49,645 nucleotides of DNA, taken from Anaerolineae bacterium. GTDB taxonomy: Bacteria > Chloroflexota > Anaerolineae > Promineifilales > Promineifilaceae. Positions 33,506 to 41,360 of the stretch are shown here, in pieces. The DNA is taken from positions 1 to 49,645 of the forward strand of contig SLGK01000289.1 of assembly GCA_007123775.1 (NCBI GenBank), in the 5' to 3' direction. The notes beneath the pieces are model-generated. The model saw only the letters and a list, made by a program, of their open reading frames with translations. It did no database searches and was not told the origin of the DNA. The translations under genes and the position numbers were made by a program. How positions within the stretch are numbered: position 1 is the stretch's first letter; every line of letters starts with the position of its first letter.

Positions 33506-33554
33506 CTGAGTGTAGAGCTAGAGAAGATCACTCTATCTCTAGCTCTACACTCAG
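33506..33554. promoter_or_regulatory. Perfect 19-base inverted repeat in the formate dehydrogenase leader
   Basis: CTGAGTGTAGAGCTAGAGA at 33506-33524 and its exact complement at 33536-33554, loop of 11 bases. No T-run follows, so it is not a plain terminator. It lies 46 bases before fdsG in the 344-base gap 33256-33599. It could be an operator, an RNA stem controlling fdsG, or a member of the repeat family. No convincing -10/-35 pair was found for the operon. Confidence 0.6.
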
Positions 33555-33599
33555 AACTTAATCCATAGCCGTCCATTCGCAGGAGGTGAAAGCAAACCT

Positions 33600-34133
33600 A
33601 TGGCTAGAGCAAACGGCACACCAATCAAGAAGTATGCCTATTTAGGCGATCCGCTGGCGGACCCGGTCCCGCCGGAACTGATGGAGATTCTGGACCGGTA
33701 TCGCGGCCAGAAGGATGCGCTGATCACGGTGATGGCTGATATTCAACGCCATTACGGTTATCTCCCCGAAAAACAGTTGCGTTACACGGCGCGTGAACTG
33801 GACTTTCCCCTGGCCCAGGTTTATGGCGTCGCTACCTTTTACAATCTCTTCCAGCTATCGCCTCCCGGCCGTTACCAGATTCGTGTCTGCAAGGGGACAG
33901 CCTGCCATGTGGGGCTTTCCGACGAGATGTTGGCCCTGATTGGCGAAAAGTTAGGTATTAGTGAAGATGAAACAACCCCCGACAAATTGTTCTCGCTGCA
34001 AGGGGTGGCCTGTGTGGGTGCCTGTAGTCTAGCTCCGGTCATGGTGATCAATGACCAGACACACGGCCGTTTAACCCCCGAAAAAGCGTGGCAAGCAGTA
34101 GAACAGTTAATCGTCGAGGTAGTAGAGGAGTAG
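33600..34133 (+). CDS. fdsG: NAD-dependent formate dehydrogenase gamma subunit (NuoE-like, 2Fe-2S)
   Basis: 177 residues of the 24-kDa NuoE/HoxE/FdsG family. The thioredoxin-like fold carries the [2Fe-2S] ligands C-x4-C in VCKGTACHVG and C-x3-C in VACVGACSLAP. The HYGYLPEKQL and ATFYNLFQL segments are conserved in the helical part. It passes electrons to or from the flavin subunit FdsB, whose ATG lies one base after its stop codon. The link to formate, not complex I or hydrogenase, comes from the fdsA-type gene in the same run. SD AGGAGGTGA is strong. Confidence 0.88.
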   Translation: MARANGTPIKKYAYLGDPLADPVPPELMEILDRYRGQKDALITVMADIQRHYGYLPEKQLRYTARELDFPLAQVYGVATFYNLFQLSPPGRYQIRVCKGTACHVGLSDEMLALIGEKLGISEDETTPDKLFSLQGVACVGACSLAPVMVINDQTHGRLTPEKAWQAVEQLIVEVVEE

Positions 34134-34134
34134 G

Positions 34135-35739
34135 ATGACAATGGCCATGACAGAATATGATCCCAATGCCAAAATTACATTGATTCGCATCGGTATGTCA
34201 ACCAGTGACCTGGCGGCCGGTGCGGCCGATACGTACCGCGCTATTGATACCTACCTGGTAGAGCGCGATCTGGATATACCCATCAAAACGACCGGCTCGC
34301 TGGGCGCGTGCCATCGTGAGCCACTGGTCGAAGTCGTTACCGAAGACAATTCTTACCTCTACGGCCCCATCACGCCGGCCCGTGTGCGCCCCGTGTTAGA
34401 CCAGCATCTTGGCTCTGGTACACGCGGCGTGTCGCCAGAGTGGGTGGTCAGCCGCCACGCCGACCGGCATGACTACCCCTTCCTGGGTCGCCAGGAGCGG
34501 GTGACGACCCAATTGTGCGGCCTGATTGATCCCTACTCATTGGAAGATTATCTGGCTTACGATGGCTACAAGGCGCTGGAAAAGGCGCTGACCCTGACAC
34601 CGACTGACGTGATTCAGATGATTAAAGAGTCCAAGCTGCGTGGTCGGGGCGGGGCGGGCTATCCGGCCGGCCTCAAATGGCAGTTCTTAGCCGAAAAGCA
34701 GGTAACACCCAAATATTTCATCTGCAACGCCGACGAAGGCGACCCCGGCGCGTTCATGGACCGGGCCATGATCGAAGGCGACCCCCACCGGCTGCTGGAA
34801 GGGCTGCTGATTGCTGCCTACGCCACCGGGGTAGAGACCATCTATATTTACATTCGGGCTGAGTATCCGCTGGCGGTCAAGGCGCTACGGAACGCTATCG
34901 GCCAGATTACTGAGCAAGGCATAATTGGACCTGATGCTGATAACGGCTTTGGTCGCAACGTCCGCTTTATTATCAAGGAAGGGGCTGGGGCGTTTGTTTG
35001 TGGCGAAGAGACGGCGCTGATGCACTCGATTGAGGGCAAGCGGGGTATGCCGCGGATGCGCCCGCCTTACCCGGCCGATTATGGTTTGTGGGGCTATCCC
35101 AGCAACATCAACAACGTGGAAACCATGTGTAGTGTGCCTAGCATTATTCTCAAAGGGCCGGAATGGTTTGCCAGTATGGGTACGGAAAAGAGTGGTGGTA
35201 CGAAGGCGTTTGCTTTGGCCGGTTCGGTGCAAAAATCGGGCCTGATCGAAGTGCCGATTGGCATGACGTTGCGCGAGATTGTGTTTGATATTGCCGGTGG
35301 TTGTCCCGACGGCCGTTCCTTCAAAGCGGTGCAGTTAGGCGGTCCGTCCGGTGGTTGTGTGCCAGCCTCGCTGTTGGATACCGTTGTGGATTACGAAGAG
35401 CTGTCCGAAACCGGGGCCATTATGGGGTCGGGCGGTATGATCGTCATTGACGACTCCACCTCAATGGTCAAGCTGGCCCGCTACTTCCTCGACTTTACCC
35501 AGGAAGAGTCCTGCGGTAAATGTGTGCCCTGCCGCGTGGGTACGCGCAAGATGCTCAACATTATGGATCGCATTCTGGCGGGCCAGGCTACGCCGGCCGA
35601 TGTGGACAAGCTGCGCGGTTTGTGCCACACCGTTGGTTTGACTTCGTTGTGTGGTCTGGGCATCACGGCCCCGAATCCGGTATTGACCACGCTGCGTTAT
35701 TTCGAGGATGAATACCTGGGGCTGTTAACGGCCGTCTAA
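34135..35739 (+). CDS. fdsB: NAD-dependent formate dehydrogenase beta subunit (NuoF-like, FMN and 4Fe-4S)
   Basis: 534 residues. An N-terminal thioredoxin-like domain (1-100) keeps only one Cys (GSLGACHREPL), so the [2Fe-2S] centre found in HndC/HydB-type proteins is probably absent; this is also the case in FdsB-type subunits. Residues about 165-400 are the FMN/NADH domain with GRGGAGYPAGLKW and NADEGDPGAFMDR. The end holds ESCGKCVPCRVG plus the distal Cys (SLCGLG), the [4Fe-4S] site. It reduces NAD+ with electrons from FdsA. A heptamer hairpin separates it from the formate channel gene. Confidence 0.9.
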   Translation: MTMAMTEYDPNAKITLIRIGMSTSDLAAGAADTYRAIDTYLVERDLDIPIKTTGSLGACHREPLVEVVTEDNSYLYGPITPARVRPVLDQHLGSGTRGVSPEWVVSRHADRHDYPFLGRQERVTTQLCGLIDPYSLEDYLAYDGYKALEKALTLTPTDVIQMIKESKLRGRGGAGYPAGLKWQFLAEKQVTPKYFICNADEGDPGAFMDRAMIEGDPHRLLEGLLIAAYATGVETIYIYIRAEYPLAVKALRNAIGQITEQGIIGPDADNGFGRNVRFIIKEGAGAFVCGEETALMHSIEGKRGMPRMRPPYPADYGLWGYPSNINNVETMCSVPSIILKGPEWFASMGTEKSGGTKAFALAGSVQKSGLIEVPIGMTLREIVFDIAGGCPDGRSFKAVQLGGPSGGCVPASLLDTVVDYEELSETGAIMGSGGMIVIDDSTSMVKLARYFLDFTQEESCGKCVPCRVGTRKMLNIMDRILAGQATPADVDKLRGLCHTVGLTSLCGLGITAPNPVLTTLRYFEDEYLGLLTAV

Positions 35740-35752
35740 ACGGTATCTTTGC

Positions 35753-35818
35753 TGACGGACGGCCAAAGACGAAAGACGGCGCAGTTGACGTCCGTCCTCC
35801 GTCCGCCGTCTTCCGTCA
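35753..35818. repeat. Heptamer hairpin between fdsB and the formate channel gene
   Basis: Left arm GACGGAC/AAGACGA-type words (35753-35780), right arm GTCCGTC/TTCCGTC words (35790-35818). The words resemble the GACGGAA family inserted in the DUF2723 gene at 4141. Confidence 0.65.
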
Positions 35819-35847
35819 TGTAAGACAGGAGCACCAAACAGACTACT

Positions 35848-36690
35848 ATGAACACAGAAATTAGAATCGACGCCTTGATGCCATCCGAAATGGCGCGGCG
35901 AGCAGAATATATTGGGGTCAATAAGGCCCAAATGGCGACCTTTAGCATGTTCGCCCTGGCTATTTTGGCCGGGGCTTTCATTGCCCTGGGGGCTATTTTT
36001 GCCACCACCGTCAGCGCGGGCACGGCCGAAGCCTGGCCTTATGGTGTCTCTCGTTTGCTGGCGGGTCTGGTCTTTTGTCTGGGCCTGATCCTGGTAATCG
36101 TGGGCGGGGCGGAACTGTTTACAGGCAACAACCTGATTGTGATGGCCTGGGCCGGTGGTAAAGTGACCACGCGGGCCATGATGCGGAACTGGGTGATAGT
36201 GTATATTGGTAACTTTGTGGGGGCGTTTGGCACGGCCGTACTCATGTTTATGAGCAGGCAGCACGAATTTGGCGGTGGGGCCGTCGGCCAGACCGCGCTT
36301 AGCATTGCCAACAGCAAGGCCGGCCTGGAATTTGTGCCGGCCATTGCCCTGGGCATCTTGTGTAACGCCCTGGTCTGTATGGCCGTCTGGCTGGCTTTTA
36401 GTGCCCGCAGCACCATCGACAAGATCGCGGGCATTATTTTCCCCATCACCGCCTTTGTGGCCGCCGGTTTTGAACACAGCATTGCCAATATGTATTTCAT
36501 TCCCATTGGCCTGCTCATTCAGGGCCTTGACCCGACGTTTACCGCCAGCACCGGCCTGGAACTATCTAACCTGACCTGGGGTGCCTTTTTAATCAACAAC
36601 CTGATCCCAGTCACGATTGGCAATATTATCGGCGGCACACTGTTTGTAGCGGCCGTTTACTGGTCCATCTTTTTACGCGAGCAAAATTAG
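35848..36690 (+). CDS. Formate/nitrite transporter (FNT family channel)
   Basis: 280 residues with six membrane helices, the usual FNT size. GGAELFTGNNL matches the family signature, and GFEHSIANMYFIP contains the conserved pore His of FocA (His209 equivalent). The pentameric channel moves formate with or without a proton. Its position between fdsB and fdsA points to formate as the substrate and to uptake for oxidation, since no pyruvate formate-lyase is encoded nearby. SD GGAG lies about 15 bases upstream, a long spacing. Confidence 0.93.
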   Translation: MNTEIRIDALMPSEMARRAEYIGVNKAQMATFSMFALAILAGAFIALGAIFATTVSAGTAEAWPYGVSRLLAGLVFCLGLILVIVGGAELFTGNNLIVMAWAGGKVTTRAMMRNWVIVYIGNFVGAFGTAVLMFMSRQHEFGGGAVGQTALSIANSKAGLEFVPAIALGILCNALVCMAVWLAFSARSTIDKIAGIIFPITAFVAAGFEHSIANMYFIPIGLLIQGLDPTFTASTGLELSNLTWGAFLINNLIPVTIGNIIGGTLFVAAVYWSIFLREQN

Positions 36691-36710
36691 CAGGAACGGA
36701 GAACAAAACC

Positions 36711-36941
36711 ATGAAAGCATATATCCTCATCGACATCCGCGTTGGCGCTGTTGCGGAAGCAGTAGGCCATTTGCGCCGCATTGAACACGTTGTCGAAGCC
36801 CACATGACCTTTGGTCCTTTTGATGCCATTGCCGTGGTCGATGCTGAGGACATTAACCACCTCGGCCGGATTCTGGCTAATGAGATTCAGCCTGTGCCCG
36901 GCGTCACTGAAACCCTTACTTGTATGACAGTTGATCTGTAA
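36711..36941 (+). CDS. Stand-alone Lrp/AsnC ligand-binding (RAM) domain protein
   Basis: 76 residues, a single alpha/beta RAM domain: KAYILIDIRVG at the start, TFGPFDAIAVVDAED in the middle, PGVTETLTCMTV at the end, all typical of the C-terminal half of Lrp/AsnC regulators. There is no DNA-binding helix-turn-helix. Stand-alone RAM proteins form dimers or larger rings and bind small amino-acid-like ligands, or team with Lrp proteins. The gene is nested between the formate channel and fdsA, so a modulator role for formate or one-carbon metabolism is an inference. SD GGAG is well placed. Confidence 0.85.
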   Translation: MKAYILIDIRVGAVAEAVGHLRRIEHVVEAHMTFGPFDAIAVVDAEDINHLGRILANEIQPVPGVTETLTCMTVDL

Positions 36942-36949
36942 ATGAATGA

Positions 36950-37029
36950 AAATAGGACGCAGATTAACGCAGATAACGCAGATAAAAAGAAAAAAATCTG
37001 CGTTTATCCTGAAAATCTGCGTCCCATTT
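36950..37029. repeat. Inverted repeat array in the fdsA leader
   Basis: Left arm of AACGCAGAT(T)A words (36953-36984), right arm ATCTGCGTTTATCCTG and AAATCTGCGTCCC (36996-37025), mostly complementary. Same words occur at 31664 upstream of cydA. The array ends about 20 bases before the fdsA ATG and could hide or expose its SD (GGAG at 37034-37037). Confidence 0.65.
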
Positions 37030-37045
37030 ACACTGGAGTGAATAG

Positions 37046-39904
37046 ATGATTACCTTAACGATTAACGGTAAAGAAGTTGAAGTAAAAGAGGGGAGCAGTG
37101 TGCTGGATGTGGCCCTGGCGCAGGGCATTGACGTGCCCCGCCTGTGCCATCACCCGGAATTACGGCCGTCTGGCGGCTGTCGGCTCTGTCTGGTTGAAGT
37201 GGAAGGGCAGGCCGTGCCTCAGCCCAGTTGCGGCTTACAGGCGCGTGGGGGCATGGTCGTCCAAACCGAGACAGAGCAGCTAACCCATCTGCGCCGCGAC
37301 ATTATCGACCTTTTTATCTCTGACCATCCGCTCATTTGCAGCGCGTGTGACAAAAACGGGGCCTGTGATCTGCAAAAGTACGCCTACGATTATGGCTTCC
37401 ACGAAACGACCTACGATTTTGAGCTGTCGCGTGAGCTGTATCAGGATGACAACCCCTTCTTCATTCGGGACCATAAATTCTGCATCCTCTGCGCCAAATG
37501 TGTGCGCGTTTGTGATGAAGTGGTCGGGGCCAACGCCATCGACCTGGTGGGGCGCGGCTTTGAGACGCGCATGGATACACCGTTTAGCGGCCCGATGATT
37601 GACTCCTCCTGTGTCTTTTGCGGCAGTTGTGTCCAGGTCTGCCCTACGGCGGCCCTGGTGCCCAAAAACCGCGTGGGCAAGGGGCGCGAATGGGAGCTGA
37701 AACGGCAGCGGACCATTTGCGGTTACTGCGGCGTTGGTTGTGGTATTGAGTATGCCCTGAAAAACGGCCGTGCCACCCCCGAAATCCTCTACGCCCAGGG
37801 CTTTGAAGAAGCACCGGCCAACGGCGAGTTCCTCTGTGTCAAGGGGCGTTTTGGTTGGGACTTTGCCACCAGCCCGGATCGGTTGACACGGCCGTTGCTG
37901 CGCCGCGATATGGCCTACGAACTGGGTCTCACCGATGAACCCTGGACCATGCCTGAACAAACCGTCCTCAAAGGGCGCACCGGCGAAAAGAATTTTATCG
38001 AGATCGACTGGGACAAAGCCATCGAAATCGCCGTGGACAAGCTGGCCGCCACCCTCGAAGCGCACGGTTCTGACGCCGTGGCCGGTCTGGCCTCCGCTCG
38101 CTGCACCAACGAAGACAACTACCTTTTCCAGAAGCTAATGCGAGCCACCATCGGCACCAACAACGTGGACCACTGCGCCCGCCTTTGCCACGCCAGCACC
38201 GTCGCCGGCCTGGCCCAAACTCTGGGCAGCGGGGCCATGACCAACTCCATCGCCGAAATTCGCCACGCCGACTGCATCTTTGTCACCGGCTCCAACACCA
38301 CCGAATCCCACCCCGTTATTGGCTATGAGGCGATTCGCGCCGCCAACAACGGGGCCAGCATCATCGTGGTTGAACCCCGACGTATTCCGCTGGTGGACCA
38401 CGCTGCCCTTTTCCTACAAACCAAGCCGGGTACCGACGGCCACGTCTTTATGGCCATGATGCACGTCATTCTGCGCGAAGGCTGGGCCAATCAAGAATTC
38501 ATCGCCAGTCGCACCGAAGGCTTCGACGAATTTGCTGAGAGTGTAGCCAATATGACACCCGAAGCGGCCGCCCTCATTTCCGGCGTTCCAGCCGAAAAGA
38601 TTGAAGAAGCAGCCCGCATCTACGCCCTGGGCGAGCGCCAGTTTGGTCACTCTTATTACGGCGAAGAATGCGGCCGTTCCTCCATCCTCTACGCCATGGG
38701 CATCACCCAGCGCAACAACGGCACCGAACTGGTCATGACGCTTTCTAATCTGGCGCTGCTGACCGGCAATATTGGCAAGCCTTCCACCGGCGTCAACCCG
38801 CTGCGCGGCCAGTCCAACGTACAGGGAGCCTGCGACACCGGCTGTCTGCCCAACGTGCTGCCTGGCTACCAGGCTGTGGCCGATGAAGCCAAACGGCAAA
38901 CGATGGCCGAAAAGTGGGGCTTGCCTGATTTGAGCGACACGCCGGGCCTGACGGTGGTTGAGCTGATGCACGCCGCCGAGGCGGGTAAGGTGCGGGCCAT
39001 GTACATCATGGGCGAAAATCCGATGCTGTCTGACCCCAACATCACCCACGTCGAAGAGGCGCTGCGCTTGCTCGACTTCCTGGTGGTGCAAGACATCTTC
39101 CTCAGCGAAACGGCCGAACTAGCCCACCTCATCCTGCCTGCCGCTTCCTCCCTGGAAAAAGACGGTACCTTCACCAACACCGAACGGCGCGTCCAGCTTA
39201 TCCAGCCTGTGCTGCCCGCCCCCGGCCAGTCCCGCAACGATTGGGAAATCGTGGCCGACATCGCCCAGGGTCTGAGCCAGCGCTGGCAGCCGGAGCGCAA
39301 TCAGGCGGTCAACTGGGAGTTCGCCAACACGGCCGCCGTCATGGACGAACTGGCCAGCGTGACCCCTATCTACGGCGGCATGGACTTCCAACGGCTGGTG
39401 GGCGATGGCCTGGTCTGGCCTTGCCCCGACAAGAACCATCCCGGTACGCCCATTCTGCATCAAGGTCAGTTTAGTCGCGGTTTGGGGCTGTTCAAAGCGA
39501 TAGAGCCGAAGATTCAGGCCGAAGAGACGGATGAGGAATACCCGATGATTTTGACCACCGGCCGGATTCTGTATCATTACCATACCGGCACCATGACCCG
39601 CCGCAGCGAAGGTCTCGACTGGCGTGAGCCGCGTGGCTACGCCGAGATCAATGAAACCGACGCCATTGCCAACGACATCCGAGACGGCGGTTGGGTGATT
39701 GTCGAGAGTCGTCGCGGCCAGGTGCGGGCGCAGGCGCGAGTCGGCGAGCGCGTCCCGGCCGGCACGGTCTTCCTCGCCTTCCACTGGAAGGAGGCCCCGG
39801 CCAACCTGCTGACCCACGACTTTGCCCTGGACCCGGTGGCCAAGATTCCGGAGTTTAAGGTATCGGCCGTGCGTATCCAGAAATCGGGCCGTGGCCGTAA
39901 TTAG
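37046..39904 (+). CDS. fdsA: NAD-dependent molybdenum/tungsten formate dehydrogenase alpha subunit
   Basis: 952 residues, similar in length to Rhodobacter FdsA. N-terminal NuoG-like [2Fe-2S] domain (Cys34, 45, 48, 62), a His94/Cys98/101/107 [4Fe-4S] site, two ferredoxin-type clusters (Cys146-156 and Cys189-199) and the catalytic-domain cluster (Cys225, 228, 232, 264). In ARLCHAS, Cys381 would ligate the metal with His382 next to it; Cys, not selenocysteine, is used. The bis-MGD domains and the C-terminal molydopterin-binding barrel (ILTTGRILYHYHTGTMTRR) follow. It oxidises formate to CO2 and passes electrons via FdsG/FdsB to NAD+. The chaperone genes fdsC/fdhD are not in the window. A clear terminator follows. 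Confidence 0.93.
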   Translation: MITLTINGKEVEVKEGSSVLDVALAQGIDVPRLCHHPELRPSGGCRLCLVEVEGQAVPQPSCGLQARGGMVVQTETEQLTHLRRDIIDLFISDHPLICSACDKNGACDLQKYAYDYGFHETTYDFELSRELYQDDNPFFIRDHKFCILCAKCVRVCDEVVGANAIDLVGRGFETRMDTPFSGPMIDSSCVFCGSCVQVCPTAALVPKNRVGKGREWELKRQRTICGYCGVGCGIEYALKNGRATPEILYAQGFEEAPANGEFLCVKGRFGWDFATSPDRLTRPLLRRDMAYELGLTDEPWTMPEQTVLKGRTGEKNFIEIDWDKAIEIAVDKLAATLEAHGSDAVAGLASARCTNEDNYLFQKLMRATIGTNNVDHCARLCHASTVAGLAQTLGSGAMTNSIAEIRHADCIFVTGSNTTESHPVIGYEAIRAANNGASIIVVEPRRIPLVDHAALFLQTKPGTDGHVFMAMMHVILREGWANQEFIASRTEGFDEFAESVANMTPEAAALISGVPAEKIEEAARIYALGERQFGHSYYGEECGRSSILYAMGITQRNNGTELVMTLSNLALLTGNIGKPSTGVNPLRGQSNVQGACDTGCLPNVLPGYQAVADEAKRQTMAEKWGLPDLSDTPGLTVVELMHAAEAGKVRAMYIMGENPMLSDPNITHVEEALRLLDFLVVQDIFLSETAELAHLILPAASSLEKDGTFTNTERRVQLIQPVLPAPGQSRNDWEIVADIAQGLSQRWQPERNQAVNWEFANTAAVMDELASVTPIYGGMDFQRLVGDGLVWPCPDKNHPGTPILHQGQFSRGLGLFKAIEPKIQAEETDEEYPMILTTGRILYHYHTGTMTRRSEGLDWREPRGYAEINETDAIANDIRDGGWVIVESRRGQVRAQARVGERVPAGTVFLAFHWKEAPANLLTHDFALDPVAKIPEFKVSAVRIQKSGRGRN

Positions 39905-39928
39905 CCGACATAAGTAAGTACCACACTG

Positions 39929-39983
39929 CAACGGGCACGAAGGAAGAGCAAGGACTCAGCAACTTTTGTGCCCGTTGTTTTTT
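39929..39983 (+). terminator. Rho-independent terminator of the formate dehydrogenase operon
   Basis: Perfect 10-base stem CAACGGGCAC (39929-39938) with GTGCCCGTTG (39968-39977) and a run of six T directly after it. The loop is 29 bases long. It ends the fds operon and faces the convergent PBP-like gene. Confidence 0.85.
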
Positions 39984-39995
39984 CGGTCAAACAGG

Positions 39996-41360
39996 TTATT
40001 GTGCCAGCACCGTAGGCCACAATTGACGGCCGATCCGGGCCGCAGCCTGCGGATCGGCCGTATCTTCTATGACAATGATGAGGGCGTAGCGGGGATTGTC
40101 GGCCGGGGCCAGACTAAGATACCAGCTGTTGTTGCTTTGCTCCCCTGACAGTACCAGCAAGCTATATTCCAGCCAGTCGTCACGTTGGGTCAAAGCCTGG
40201 CGCAGCCGGGCAGCCGTTGTGGGCGACAGGGGTTGGCGGTCTACCTGTACGCCTGGCTGGATGGGTTGCCATTCAGTTGCGTGGCGCTGACGTACGGCCG
40301 TTACCAGTTGCAGCGTGGGTAAACGGCCGTCACCACCAACGGCCGCCCACGCCAGCCCAATTTGCAAGGGCGAGAGGGTCAATTGGTCCTGGCCAATAGC
40401 GGCCAAACCGGCATCCTGAATTGGTTGGGGAGCAGCGATAGTGGTGGCCAGGGGCACGGGGGGCGTCTCCATAAAGCCGAATTCGGCTAGTAAATCGGCC
40501 AACGTCGTGGGGCCAAGCGACTGACCCAGTTGGGTGAGCGGATAGGGGCAGGCGTGGCTCACCATATCAAACCAGGTAGGTGATTCTGGCGGTGCGTGCC
40601 GGCAGCTAAGCTCCTGATCGCCGATGAGAACGATAGGTGTGGCGGGAACGGCCGTGTCCAACCAATCAAGTTCCCCGGCTTCAACAGCGCCGCCAATGAC
40701 AAAAGGCAACAGCAGTCGACCTGGTTGGTATTGTCCTTGCGTCACCCTGTTTACCAACGGCGCGTTCTCATTGGCCAGCAGGGCCGCAAACTGATTGTCT
40801 AGCTCGTTGGCGTCATAGCCCGGATGACTGACCATCGCCCGTATGGGAGCCAGATTGGCCTCGTCTGGCGGCAGCTCCAGCAGCAGCAGCGCGGCCGGTT
40901 GATTGGGCAGCAGCGCCCCGGCCAGCAACTGCCAGGGTACGTCCAGGGTTAGCTGAACGTGGTGGCCTCGACGCGGTTCGTTGAGCAGTTCGCGCCACCA
41001 GTCGGCCCACACATCATCGCTATCGCCACGCAGCCAGGCGTTATAGCTTTCCTCTATGCCGGCCGTGCCGTGGCGGAAACTGTAATAGCCCACGGCCGGG
41101 CCGATAGTCGGGTGAGGATATAGTCGGGTCTGACGACCGTCACCGATCGATTGGGCCAACAAACGGCCGTTTCTGTCCAGGATCTCGCCCCGGCGTAGAC
41201 GCAGCTCAGCCTCCACCCGGCGCGGATTGTCCTCCCGTGCCAGAATCGCTCCCGCTCGCGCCACGTTCCAATAGAGCAGCATCAAACCCACCAGGATAAA
41301 CGCCCCCACCAGCAGATGGGTCATTTGTTGCAGTTGGCGTAGCCGCCCCTCAACCCTCAT
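39996..41360 (-). CDS. Class B penicillin-binding protein homologue without catalytic motifs (pseudo-transpeptidase)
   Basis: 454 residues: N-terminal membrane helix (13-33), a short dimerisation-like segment (RRGEILDRNGRLLA) and a transpeptidase-type domain (IRAMVSHPGYDAN, NRVTQGQYQPG, LTLSPLQIGLAWAAVGGDG). These are the landmarks of FtsI/PBP2-type proteins. The active-site SxxK, normally PGSTFK, reads PGRLLL (Arg215 for Ser, Leu218 for Lys); no SxN is seen near 268-272; KTG(T) is replaced by SGE (405-407). It cannot acylate beta-lactams or peptides in the usual way. The gene overlaps the SEDS gene by four bases, so it probably serves as a partner or activator of that glycosyltransferase. 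Confidence 0.85.
   Translation of the reverse strand: MRVEGRLRQLQQMTHLLVGAFILVGLMLLYWNVARAGAILAREDNPRRVEAELRLRRGEILDRNGRLLAQSIGDGRQTRLYPHPTIGPAVGYYSFRHGTAGIEESYNAWLRGDSDDVWADWWRELLNEPRRGHHVQLTLDVPWQLLAGALLPNQPAALLLLELPPDEANLAPIRAMVSHPGYDANELDNQFAALLANENAPLVNRVTQGQYQPGRLLLPFVIGGAVEAGELDWLDTAVPATPIVLIGDQELSCRHAPPESPTWFDMVSHACPYPLTQLGQSLGPTTLADLLAEFGFMETPPVPLATTIAAPQPIQDAGLAAIGQDQLTLSPLQIGLAWAAVGGDGRLPTLQLVTAVRQRHATEWQPIQPGVQVDRQPLSPTTAARLRQALTQRDDWLEYSLLVLSGEQSNNSWYLSLAPADNPRYALIIVIEDTADPQAAARIGRQLWPTVLAQ

Noticed and set aside
33600..35739. fdsG/fdsB as part of complex I or a hydrogenase
   Set aside because: No other nuo or hydrogenase gene is present, and an FdsA-type formate dehydrogenase with a formate channel follows on the same strand.
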